In this document: positions 14,197 to 20,849 of the stretch, in pieces
How the letters are laid out: every line of letters starts with the position of its first letter
How positions within the stretch are numbered: the first letter of the stretch is position 1
Assembly (NCBI GenBank): GCA_023436515.1
Contig: JAEZIV010000195.1
Location: 1 to 21,571, forward strand
Source: Bacillota bacterium
Lineage (GTDB): Bacteria > Bacillota > Clostridia > Acetivibrionales > DSM-1351
DNA: 21,571 nt
Direction: 5' to 3'
Notes under the pieces: generated by a model
The model's input: the letters and a program-made list of their open reading frames with translations, nothing else
What the model was told of the DNA's origin: nothing
Database searches by the model: none
Program-made: the position numbers and the translations under genes

Positions 14197-14991
14197 ATGA
14201 ATACTATTGGTGAAAGAATTAAAGAAATAAGACTTGATCACAATTTAAAACAAGATAAATTTGGTGAAAAAATAGGCTTAAAAAAATCTGCTCTATCTTT
14301 GCTAGAAAGAAATGAAAGAAGCCTTACTGATGCTGTAGAAAAGAATTTGCTTGAAGAATTCAGTGTAAATAAATTGTGGCTTCAAACTGGGACTGGAGAA
14401 AAATATAATACTTTACTTAAAAATAAAAAAGAGTTGTTTGAAAATGAAATCAATTTTATGAGTGCAGCTCTAGCAGAAAGACAGCTTGCGTTGTTGGATA
14501 AAGTACAATTTCTGGATGAAGCTGAACGTATAGAAATATTAACTGCTTTAGAGGAAATCTATTCAATTTTAAGTATTCCTATGCTTAAAAAAGAGGAATA
14601 CTTTATATATTATGAATCAATTGCAGGAATGATCTGTGAAATGAATAGATACATAGGAGTGATTAACGATGTCAAACTTTCTAAAGAGAAGGTTTATAAC
14701 TATATTAAAACTGTACAAAAGGATTTATTAAGTATAACAAAAATTTTCATCCCTGAGATTGATACTTCAGATGATCCAGTAGAAGATACTCCTATACAAG
14801 GTACTAACTTATCTAGTGACGAAAAGGAGTTAATTGATATTTTTAGGGATTTGGATGAAAACGATAAAGAAGAAATAATTGCTATTATGAAATTAAAAAA
14901 TGACCTAAAAGGTAAAAGTAAAAAGAAACAAACATCATTTACTTCAGCGCAAGACGAAGAAGCCGCAGTCGCTCAATATAAGATTGGCTAA
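14197..14991 (+). CDS. Phage repressor, HTH_3 (Xre/CI-like) family
   Basis: A 264-residue protein with an N-terminal HTH (GERIKEIRLDHNLKQDKFGE, then GLKKSALSLLERNERS; about residues 5-45). The WLQTG-type segment that often follows this HTH in phage and clostridial regulators comes next, then a long helical middle. Near the C-terminus is LSSDEKELIDIFRDLDENDK, an element common in clostridial Xre regulators. There is no visible LexA/CI-type Ser-Lys peptidase domain, so self-cleavage after DNA damage is not expected. ATG 14197 is used, with AGGAG 11 bases upstream; a TTG at 14167 would put the start inside operator O3. It is the only plus-strand phage gene, divergent from the early operon, and almost certainly binds O1-O3. 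Confidence 0.9.
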   Translation: MNTIGERIKEIRLDHNLKQDKFGEKIGLKKSALSLLERNERSLTDAVEKNLLEEFSVNKLWLQTGTGEKYNTLLKNKKELFENEINFMSAALAERQLALLDKVQFLDEAERIEILTALEEIYSILSIPMLKKEEYFIYYESIAGMICEMNRYIGVINDVKLSKEKVYNYIKTVQKDLLSITKIFIPEIDTSDDPVEDTPIQGTNLSSDEKELIDIFRDLDENDKEEIIAIMKLKNDLKGKSKKKQTSFTSAQDEEAAVAQYKIG

Positions 14992-15540
14992 TTCCGGCTT
15001 ATTTTTTGAGTCGATTTGATAGGTTTTAGTATCGTTATTAATAAGTAATTTTACTAATCAGCCCCAGTACGTTTTAGCGAATAAAACTCAAAAAATAATG
15101 TCACTTTGCTTCGCATATATTTTAAGATGCAAAATCACCCTGGAACCGTTGATAATTGGGCAATGTGACAACAATACAAAGATTTAAACTTTTGTCACAT
15201 TGCTTCTGGTAATTTAATTAAAATAAAAGTGCCTTGGCCATTTATGAATATAGTTATTAGCTTTACCGCTGAAACTCCTATTATATATGGCTCTTGAGCA
15301 CTTTAATTTTTATAAACTTATAAATAACTTCAATTTGGTTCAAATAATAATCGTTACATGATGTTACATTTTATTGTTACTCCCGTTACACTAGTATTTA
15401 TTAGCCTTTCAAGTATTTATTATAACACAGATTAAAAAGTAAAATAACGTTTATCGTGATTTTTAACAGCTTGTAACTCATTGTTATAACGAAATATATT
15501 TTCCAGTCGTATATTTAAAAATATCGTTATACTTAAAAAC

Positions 15541-15585
15541 ATAAAAAACGGCTCAAATACGTAATATATAAGTATTGCAGCCGTT
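15541..15585 (-). terminator. Intrinsic terminator pointing from the host into the phage
   Basis: On the minus strand AACGGCT (15585-15579) pairs with AGCCGTT (15553-15547), extended by ATAC/GTAT after two mismatches, and TTTTTTATGTTTTT follows. It would stop minus-strand transcripts entering from the flanking host DNA and so protect the repressor and switch region. On the plus strand the hairpin is not followed by a T run. Confidence 0.75.
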
Positions 15586-15649
15586 ATAATATAAATTTCT
15601 TATTTGATTTGACAAATTCCATTTGTGTCTGTGGTAGAATTCGTGTATT

Positions 15650-15689
15650 CCGCACTATACCGTAGTTGTCCGTGGTTTTCCGAGGCATT
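15650..15689 (+). repeat. Four CCG units in exact 10-bp phase near the phage end
   Basis: CCGCACTATA, CCGTAGTTGT, CCGTGGTTTT and CCGAGGCATT stand head to tail, with the CCG recurring every ten bases at 15650, 15660, 15670 and 15680. One face of the helix would carry all four. The array lies between the two motif copies closest to the end. Confidence 0.5.
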
Positions 15690-15722
15690 AGTTTTTGACA
15701 CATTACTTGATAATCCACAACA

Positions 15723-16376
15723 GGTGTTGGTACAAAGCTAAAATTTAGTGATTTTAAGCCTGTTCTTATTGAAATAGTAAAGAATAAAAGATTTCTTGTG
15801 TTTGTAAGTATTGCGATGTTTTTCTATATGTCCTGGCAAATAGATTGGACCCTGTATTTTTTAGGACAGGTGCGTTATCTTAAAATGAACGAGGCATGGC
15901 TAAGCTATGTAGGAATAGGAGGGGCTCTTGTTCAATTGGCAACCATCGGGTTTTGGAGCCGGGTCAACGAGAAGTATGGTGTACGTTTTGGCATAATTGC
16001 GGGAAGTATAGGCTTGACCGCAGCTCCCTTAATTATGATAATTAGCACAAGCGTGCCTCAGTCAATAGGTCCGACTCTGCTGCTGGTACTGGGTACCTTG
16101 TCAGGTGTGGCTTTTGCAACAGTACCGCTGAATATGATTCAATGTCTTCTTCAGGTGGTGCCTGAGAACATTAAAACCTTAAGTATATCAATATACACAC
16201 TATTTATAACATTGTCCAACGCTGTAATGCCTTTGGTCGGGGTAACGATATACACCTGGCTGGGGGGGAATTTACAAGCCTTGCATAAGACAATGCTGAT
16301 AGTATTTTTCCTAAGGATTATATCGGCCAGTTTGTGGATATACAGGTGGTACAATATGCGTGGTGAAGAAAAGTAA
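15723..16376 (+). pseudogene. MFS transporter, C-terminal half, cut off by the prophage
   Basis: The frame is open from 15714 and reads as the second half of a 12-helix MFS protein: a cytoplasmic linker (KLKFSDFKPVLIEIVKNKRF), then hydrophobic segments such as FVSIAMFFYMSWQIDW, GIGGALVQLATIGFW and GIIAGSIGLTAAPLIMI, up to a basic end WYNMRGEEK. About 217 residues remain, half of the family's usual 400 or so. There is no start codon or ribosome binding site in front; GTG 15798 is only an internal codon. Insertion of the phage in the middle of the gene explains this, and the N-terminal half should lie beyond the other phage end. Substrate unknown. Confidence 0.88.
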
Positions 16377-16401
16377 TTGAGGAAGCAGTAATTGAGGAAG
16401 C
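16372..16401 (+). repeat. Exact 15-bp tandem duplication at the end of the MFS gene
   Basis: AGTAATTGAGGAAGC occurs twice in direct succession; the first copy contains the TAA stop codon. The second copy has the same stop triplet one unit later. It looks like a recent slippage duplication without effect on the protein. Confidence 0.8.
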
Positions 16402-16513
16402 AATAGTGAAGATATACATTTAAAAGACAACCAGGGCTTAGGCTTTACGAACGGGATTATTGGATAATTAGGGTTTTGACATAGCATAAACAGACATGGT
16501 ATGATATTACATA

Positions 16514-16552
16514 ATGGTGCTTTGCCTTGGGGCAAAGTACCATTCCTTTTTA
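16514..16552 (+). terminator. Intrinsic terminator downstream of the MFS fragment
   Basis: ATGGT-G-CTTTGCC pairs with GGCAAAG-T-ACCAT around a TTGG loop (16514-16543), followed by TCCTTTTTATT. It is a strong rho-independent terminator for plus-strand transcription coming from the MFS gene. Confidence 0.9.
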
Positions 16553-16597
16553 TTAGGATAAATACCATTTAATTACTTGTGGAATGGAGGTTGTTTC

Positions 16598-17041
16598 ATG
16601 CAACAAAAACTGGCGCTTACCATGGAAGCTTATGAAAGCTTACTTGCCCATCTGGTTGATTTTGAGGCACGGAGTAAGAATATTATTAATATGTATTTCC
16701 CCGATTACAGCAGACAGAGGGATGAGTTTGTAGAACTTATTGATGGCTATATAAGTGCATTGGACGAGGTTGTAAAGAGGGTTTCCCTCTCCGACAATTC
16801 AGTTAATAAATTTCCATTTGTCTGCCTGAACAGTGTAGTGGAGGTTGAGGACGTAGAAGAAAAAGAAACATTTAATTACAGGCTGATTTCACCGGAAAAT
16901 AATACCAAGGCCAACAACTGCGTTACTATTCTGTCGCCGGTGGGAAAAGCTCTATTGTGTAAAAAAGAGGGTGATACAGTAACTGTCAATACTCCCTCTG
17001 GTGTTTACCGCTATCGAATTAAATCAATAAGCCTGCAATAA
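16598..17041 (+). CDS. GreA/GreB C-terminal-domain family protein (Rnk-like)
   Basis: A 147-residue protein. An N-terminal helical region (MQQKLALTMEAYESLLAHLV and further helices to about residue 70) is followed by the FKBP-like C-terminal domain of GreA/GreB: NSVVEVEDVEEKETFNYRL, then CVTILSPVGKALLCKKEGDT (about 104-123), and VTVNTPSGVYRYRIKSISL at the end. SPVGKAL and the GD-V-V--P-G pattern are the hallmarks. The first part is too short to be the full GreA coiled coil, so it is probably an Rnk-type regulator of RNA polymerase rather than a cleavage factor. ATG 16598 is used with GGAGG seven bases upstream; the TTG/GTG starts upstream lack one. It is flanked by hairpins on both sides, so it is likely a single-gene unit. 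Confidence 0.85.
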   Translation: MQQKLALTMEAYESLLAHLVDFEARSKNIINMYFPDYSRQRDEFVELIDGYISALDEVVKRVSLSDNSVNKFPFVCLNSVVEVEDVEEKETFNYRLISPENNTKANNCVTILSPVGKALLCKKEGDTVTVNTPSGVYRYRIKSISLQ

Positions 17042-17056
17042 GCCTGTACCAACATG

Positions 17057-17107
17057 TAGTATAAGACCCTTTAGGACTTTACTGAGTATTAAAGGGTCTT
17101 TGTACTA
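17057..17107 (+). terminator. Long hairpin after the GreA-like gene, probable terminator
   Basis: AAGACCCTTTA (17063-17073) pairs perfectly with TAAAGGGTCTT (17090-17100), extended by TAGTA/TACTA outside. The T run is short (TTTGT), so it may be a moderate terminator or serve both strands. The 180 bases up to the next gene hold a TATAAT at 17233-17238 without a good -35. Confidence 0.6.
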
Positions 17108-17289
17108 TAGAGCTGACAGGCTATTTTTATTTCAGGAGATTTCCACATTTTTTATACAAAAATGATTTTTATCAGATAGTAACAAGTCATGTGAGTTGAC
17201 AACTGATAATGGTTTTGTGCCGGCAATTATATTATAATTTCATATATAGTATATATTGGTAACAGAATCTAAGGCAAGGGGGAATATGC

Positions 17290-18096
17290 ATTAAAAGTAA
17301 AATTAAAAAAGATATTGTTATTTTTCTTGTTTTAGCTTTTCTTTTACCTGGAATATGCCTTATCCTGGGAAGAAATTTTTACTTTTTCCGGTCAGACACC
17401 ATAAGCTTTGTACTATATGGTATTCAAGCAATGACTCCTACACTATCAGCCTTAATTGTAATAGCTGTGACGGGAGGCAAAAAGGAGTTAAGCTTATTCT
17501 TAAGGAAATGCTACCTAAATAAATTTAAATTAAGCTATTTATTGTTAGCAATAATCTTACCAATGACCGTTTTAGCTGCAGCCAAGACTTCAGCCTATTT
17601 CATATTAGAGCAGAATACGTTTTTTAGTAGGATAGGTATTACAGAGGCCATTGTAGTAATGTGGGCCTTAATTGCAGAAGAGGCTGGCTGGAGAGGCTTT
17701 TTGCAGGAGAGAGTAAATATCTTTTTCGGCCATTTTTTTACGCCCATAATAGTTGGCCTTATTTGGGCATTATGGCATTACCACTTTTTCCTATCAGGGA
17801 TGATGACAGCACCAATAATCCTTTTCATCCTTGGCTGTATTGTGGAAAGCTTTGGGTATTATTGGATTACTATAAAAGCAAAGGGTAACATAATTCCTGC
17901 AACTATGTGGCATTTTACAGGGAACTTACTATATAAGGTTCTATTGATATATCCAGAGTATAATAACGGAAGTATTTTACCATACCTGCTGTTTGTGATT
18001 TGTACAACTGTTATGGCACTGGGAATAAGCTTTTGGGGCAGTATTACTACAAGAAAAATTATTGATAAAAAACAGCTTTATATAACAAAAAATTAA
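17290..18096 (+). CDS. CPBP-family intramembrane metalloprotease (CAAX/Abi type), apparent AUU start
   Basis: A 268-residue membrane protein. The first ATG in frame (17431) would remove a complete transmembrane segment (DIVIFLVLAFLLPGICLIL), yet the frame is open and sensible back to ATT 17290, where GGGGG stands seven bases upstream and the sequence reads KSKIKKD, a typical basic start. No ATG, GTG or TTG is available there. The CPBP motifs are complete: EEAGWRGF (E130, E131, R135), the WALWH segment (H163) and WHFTGN (H208, N212), all within membrane helices. Members cleave prenylated or other membrane proteins, or give bacteriocin self-immunity; the substrate here is unknown. The gene runs into an alpha/beta-hydrolase gene after a short gap. 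Confidence 0.85.
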   Translation: MKSKIKKDIVIFLVLAFLLPGICLILGRNFYFFRSDTISFVLYGIQAMTPTLSALIVIAVTGGKKELSLFLRKCYLNKFKLSYLLLAIILPMTVLAAAKTSAYFILEQNTFFSRIGITEAIVVMWALIAEEAGWRGFLQERVNIFFGHFFTPIIVGLIWALWHYHFFLSGMMTAPIILFILGCIVESFGYYWITIKAKGNIIPATMWHFTGNLLYKVLLIYPEYNNGSILPYLLFVICTTVMALGISFWGSITTRKIIDKKQLYITKN

Positions 18097-18173
18097 AGAT
18101 ACAGATGAAATGTAATCAGATAAAGAATATAATTAACTTAATATTTATGTTGGTTAAAGAAAGGGATGTTAAA

Positions 18174-19079
18174 ATGGATAAAAAAGCGGCGGCTATTGCG
18201 GCAAATGAAATGCCCGAGGGTACCCAGGTGCTCTTTGGCGAGTTTTCTGAAGGAGGCAAATACTATTCATGTTCTTATAAGCATGACGTTGTGTATGCAT
18301 GTTATGGAGAGATTGAAAGAAAATTGCAGATCATTAAGCCTGAGCAGCAGGGCCATAGGTTTCCTTTGATAGTATACATTCAGGGTTCGGCGTGGAGAAA
18401 GCAGGATTTATATGCCGCTATTCCAAATCTATCCCATGTTGCTGCTAAAGGATACGTAATAGCAAGTGTTGAGATAAGAGATACTGATATAGCACAATTT
18501 CCTGCTGCCGTTGAGGATGTAAAGTGTGCTATACGCTACATGAGAAAGAATGCTGAAAGCTATGGTGTTGATATAAACAATGTTGCTGTATGGGGAGACT
18601 CGTCAGGTGGACACCTTTCCCTGATGGCAGGACTTACAATGGGTGAGTATGATAATGGACTATACAGTGAGGAGTCGGATGAGGTAGCTGCGGTTGTAGA
18701 TTATTATGGAGTATCTGATTTGTTGACCTTAGGTAAATACAACGATATTCTTGATCATGATGCTGCCGATTCCCCGGAAGGCTTATTTATCGGGGGAAGA
18801 GTGAAGGATAATATTGAATTGGCTAAAAAGGCAAGTCCCCTTCACCAGGATTTGGATAAAAAACTACCTCCCTTTTTAATTATTCACGGTGACAGCGATA
18901 AAATTGTACATATTAATCAAAGTATTGAAATGTATAAAGCCCTAAGAGATCACGGACAAAATGTGTTATTTTATAAGGTGTCTGGCGCAGATCATGGTAC
19001 AGGGGTGTGGAACCCACAAGTACTTAATATAACTGAACAATTTCTGTCCAGCAACCTGAAACGGCATGATAAGCGGTAA
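18174..19079 (+). CDS. Alpha/beta-hydrolase, esterase/lipase-like (BD-FAE type)
   Basis: A 301-residue cytoplasmic hydrolase. The nucleophile elbow is GDSSGGH (S143 in G-D-S-S-G), the acid is probably D242 in HGDSDKIV, and the base H274 in GADHGTG. An oxyanion-forming IQGSAWRKQ (about residues 69-77) replaces the usual HGG. The order fits the BD-FAE/esterase-lipase group, which acts on short acyl or carbohydrate esters. ATG 18174 was chosen because AAAGG precedes it; the frame could be opened at ATG 18105, but that gives an unlikely hydrophobic prefix without a ribosome binding site. It probably forms a transcription unit with the CPBP gene before and the DUF3237 gene 35 bases after. Confidence 0.85.
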   Translation: MDKKAAAIAANEMPEGTQVLFGEFSEGGKYYSCSYKHDVVYACYGEIERKLQIIKPEQQGHRFPLIVYIQGSAWRKQDLYAAIPNLSHVAAKGYVIASVEIRDTDIAQFPAAVEDVKCAIRYMRKNAESYGVDINNVAVWGDSSGGHLSLMAGLTMGEYDNGLYSEESDEVAAVVDYYGVSDLLTLGKYNDILDHDAADSPEGLFIGGRVKDNIELAKKASPLHQDLDKKLPPFLIIHGDSDKIVHINQSIEMYKALRDHGQNVLFYKVSGADHGTGVWNPQVLNITEQFLSSNLKRHDKR

Positions 19080-19114
19080 AACTATAATTAACTAATATAA
19101 ACAGAGGTGAGCTT

Positions 19115-19537
19115 ATGATGAATTTTGAAGAGGTATTAACAGTTCATGTAAGGATAGATAGTGCAGTTGAATTAAAGGGTGATAACTGCGATACCGTTGT
19201 AATGATTTGTTTCTCAGGCAGTGTTACGGGAAAATACTTTAGTGGTGAAGTGCTTCCAGGAGGCGTAGACACCCAGATAATAGGACGATTTGGGGACAGG
19301 CATACACTCTCAGCAAGATATATACTTGAGGGAAGGGATTTCACGGGAGAGCCCTGCAAGATATTTATTGAGAATAACGGGAATATTAATAAGGAAGAAA
19401 AAGAATACTTATTCCGCACTTATCCCAAAATAAATACCAATAGCAAAGCCTTGGATTTCTTAAACCACTCGTTACTAATTGGTGAGGGCTGGCCCACTGA
19501 AGCAGGAGTGGACATAAAAATTTACAGAGCTGAGTAA
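19115..19537 (+). CDS. DUF3237 family protein
   Basis: A 140-residue protein. The beta-barrel-like pattern of the family is visible: VLTVHVRIDSAVEL at the start, then GSVTGKYFSGEVLPGGVDTQ (about residues 35-54), HTLSARYILEGRDFTG (about 62-77), KIFIENNG, and the C-terminal ALDFLNHSLLIGEG followed by a VDIKIYR strand. DUF3237 proteins form small dimeric barrels; no reaction has been assigned to most of them. AGAGGTGAGC stands before two adjacent ATG codons (19115 and 19118), so either may be used. The short distance to the hydrolase gene suggests a shared transcript and a related role. Confidence 0.8.
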   Translation: MMNFEEVLTVHVRIDSAVELKGDNCDTVVMICFSGSVTGKYFSGEVLPGGVDTQIIGRFGDRHTLSARYILEGRDFTGEPCKIFIENNGNINKEEKEYLFRTYPKINTNSKALDFLNHSLLIGEGWPTEAGVDIKIYRAE

Positions 19538-19685
19538 TACTTTTTCACAAAAGCTCATTATAACTGAAACACAAAACCCAAGGGGACCGAACAAATGGGG
19601 GGAGACGTTAAGGCCAAGCTGGAAAATCATAACCCTCATAATAGATATTGAGCTGCCTATATACACAAATTCAGGTAAGCTATAA
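19518..19685 (+). other. Open 55-codon frame without start codon after the DUF3237 gene; possible gene remnant
   Basis: The frame overlaps the last 20 bases of the DUF3237 gene in another phase and reads ITETQNPRGPNKWGETLRPS, then WKIITLIIDIELPIYTNSG, before TAA at 19683. It has no usual start codon or ribosome binding site. It may be the tail of a decayed gene. The rest of the 300-base gap (19686-19772) holds nothing clear until the promoter. Confidence 0.25.
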
Positions 19686-19772
19686 GCACTAAACCAAAGG
19701 TCAGGGATAATCATTTTCATTGCATTTAATTTAGAGGTAGGTTAAAAACAGCTGATTTATACATTAAAAAAG

Positions 19773-19801
19773 TTTACACTGCCTGAGTATGTGGGTATAT
19801 T
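19773..19801 (+). promoter_or_regulatory. Promoter of the Gfo/Idh/MocA gene
   Basis: TTTACA (19773-19778) and TATATT (19796-19801) are separated by exactly 17 bases, each one mismatch from the sigma-A consensus. The gene starts about 40 bases further on, at 19846. Confidence 0.7.
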
Positions 19802-19845
19802 ATATGGTGTATTTATTATAAAAGCAGGAGAATGGAGGCCATACA

Positions 19846-20811
19846 ATGAAGGTAAGATTCGGAATAATAGGGTTGGGTATAATAGCAGCCCGGTTTGCTA
19901 CAGTATTAAATAAGGTCGAGGGTGTGGAACTGACAGCTGTGGCAGCTCGAGATATGTCAAGGTCAAAGGCCTTTGCAGAAAAACATGGAGCTAAAAAGTA
20001 TTACGACAGCTATAGTCAGCTTATACAGGATGAAGAGGTCGATGTCATATACATCGCCGCAACACACAATGTGCACTTTGAGATCGCCAGGGAATGCCTT
20101 GAGAATGGAAAGGGTGTTATCTGCGAAAAGCCATTGGTACTAAATAAAAGCGACGCAGAGGAGCTTGCAAGACTGTCAAAGGAAAAGAAGGTTCTTTTGA
20201 TGGAAGCCATGTGGTCCAGATTCATCCCCACCTTCAGAAAGGCGAGAGAATGGGTTGCTAATGGAAAAATCGGACAGGTCAAGCTTGTAAATGCATCCTT
20301 CTGCTTCAACTTTCCTTATGACCCCGAGAACAGGCTCTATGATCCAAAGGCAGCAGGCGGAAGTCTATATGACGCAGGTGTATACCCCATTGAATTTGCT
20401 ACAGGCATATTAGACGAAACACCTTCACAGGTCAGCGGATTAGCGACCTTCAGTAAGACAGGCGTTGATGACTTTGCTGTTATAAATATGAGCTTCGAAA
20501 GCGGCGCTCTTGCTTCCCTCAGCTGCGGAATTACTGCCAATACCAGCATGGACGCAAGAGTATATGGAACTGAAGGGAATTTAGTGGTATATAGTTTTCT
20601 TGGCTCAAAGAAATGTGAGCTTTTTGATAACTCAAATAATCTCGTGGAATCCTTTGAAATAGAATTTGAGGACGGATTTGCTTATCAGGTTGAGCATTTC
20701 AGGGATTTATACCTGAAGGGACAAATAGAGAGTAGTATTATTTCTCATAAGGACAGCATTGCCTGTGCAGAGATTTTTGACAGCTTAATGGAGCAATGGG
20801 GAAAAAGATAA
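19846..20811 (+). CDS. Gfo/Idh/MocA-family NAD(P)-dependent oxidoreductase
   Basis: A 321-residue protein. An N-terminal Rossmann fold has GIIGLGIIAARFA (about residues 6-18) as the nucleotide-binding loop, the strand VDVIYIAATHNVH near residues 64-76, and the family signature CEKPLVLN at about 94-101. The C-terminal alpha/beta domain starts near LMEAMWSRFIP and carries the GGSLYDAGVYPI motif (about 171-182) with the catalytic region. Such enzymes oxidise or reduce sugars, inositols or biliverdin-like substrates. The MEAMWSRF pattern places it close to trans-1,2-dihydrobenzene-1,2-diol dehydrogenase-like members, but the substrate cannot be told from sequence. GGAGG stands seven bases before ATG 19846. 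Confidence 0.9.
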   Translation: MKVRFGIIGLGIIAARFATVLNKVEGVELTAVAARDMSRSKAFAEKHGAKKYYDSYSQLIQDEEVDVIYIAATHNVHFEIARECLENGKGVICEKPLVLNKSDAEELARLSKEKKVLLMEAMWSRFIPTFRKAREWVANGKIGQVKLVNASFCFNFPYDPENRLYDPKAAGGSLYDAGVYPIEFATGILDETPSQVSGLATFSKTGVDDFAVINMSFESGALASLSCGITANTSMDARVYGTEGNLVVYSFLGSKKCELFDNSNNLVESFEIEFEDGFAYQVEHFRDLYLKGQIESSIISHKDSIACAEIFDSLMEQWGKR

Positions 20812-20849
20812 CTACTTGTAACAGAATATTTATAGAGAGAAGAGATTTA

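Larger units (their letters stand above)
15096..15708. repeat. Five related copies of a 16-bp motif, candidate transposase-binding end sites
   Basis: Consensus on the reverse strand is AAGYAATGTGWCAAAA. Copies on the plus strand: TTTTGACACATTACTT (15693-15708, next to the end), TTTGACAAATTCCATT (15608-15623, the weakest), TTTTGTCACATTGCTT (15190-15205), TAATGTCACTTTGCTT (15096-15111). One copy is inverted: GGGCAATGTGACAACA (15158-15173). Mu carries three MuA sites at each end, the first a few bases from the terminus, and the first copy here is placed likewise. Confidence 0.55.
1..15722. mobile_element. Mu-like transposable prophage, repressor/early end plus start of late region (continues left of the window)
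   Basis: Gene order from right to left is repressor, Ner-like HTH, MuA-type DDE transposase, MuB-type ATPase, Gam, GemA, Mor activator, gp27-like DUF3486 protein, large terminase, portal and head protein. This follows the order of Mu-like phages, with SPP1-type head genes. The right boundary is placed near 15722 because a host MFS reading frame resumes there without its N-terminal half, and because the reverse strand at this point reads TGTTGTGGATT, a plausible TG...CA-type terminus followed by a repeated motif. The exact end is uncertain by several bases. The other end, the capsid and the tail genes lie outside the window. Confidence 0.9.
14992..15722. other. Phage end region without genes
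   Basis: No credible gene was found in these 730 bases. They hold a 13-bp perfect inverted repeat TTATTTTTTGAGT (14999-15011) / ACTCAAAAAATAA (15086-15098), an 11-bp inverted repeat CAATGTGACAA / TTGTCACATTG (15161-15171 and 15192-15202), five copies of a transposase-site-like motif, a cluster of GTTACA (15353, 15363, 15385, with GTTACT at 15376), many CGTTA words, a terminator facing left and a phased CCG array. The end of the phage is at about 15722. Confidence 0.7.

Noticed and set aside
15798..16376. A complete short MFS-like protein starting at GTG 15798
   Set aside because: The same frame is open 84 bases upstream and encodes the usual linker before helix 7; there is no ribosome binding site at the GTG, so it is an internal codon of a truncated gene.
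17196..17238. TTGACA (17196) and TATAAT (17233) before the CPBP gene as one promoter
   Set aside because: The spacer would be 31 bases, far outside the usable range; only the TATAAT may be real.
19475..19720. Minus-strand frame of 81 codons with hydrophobic residues
   Set aside because: It overlaps the end of the DUF3237 gene, has no ribosome binding site and resembles no known protein.
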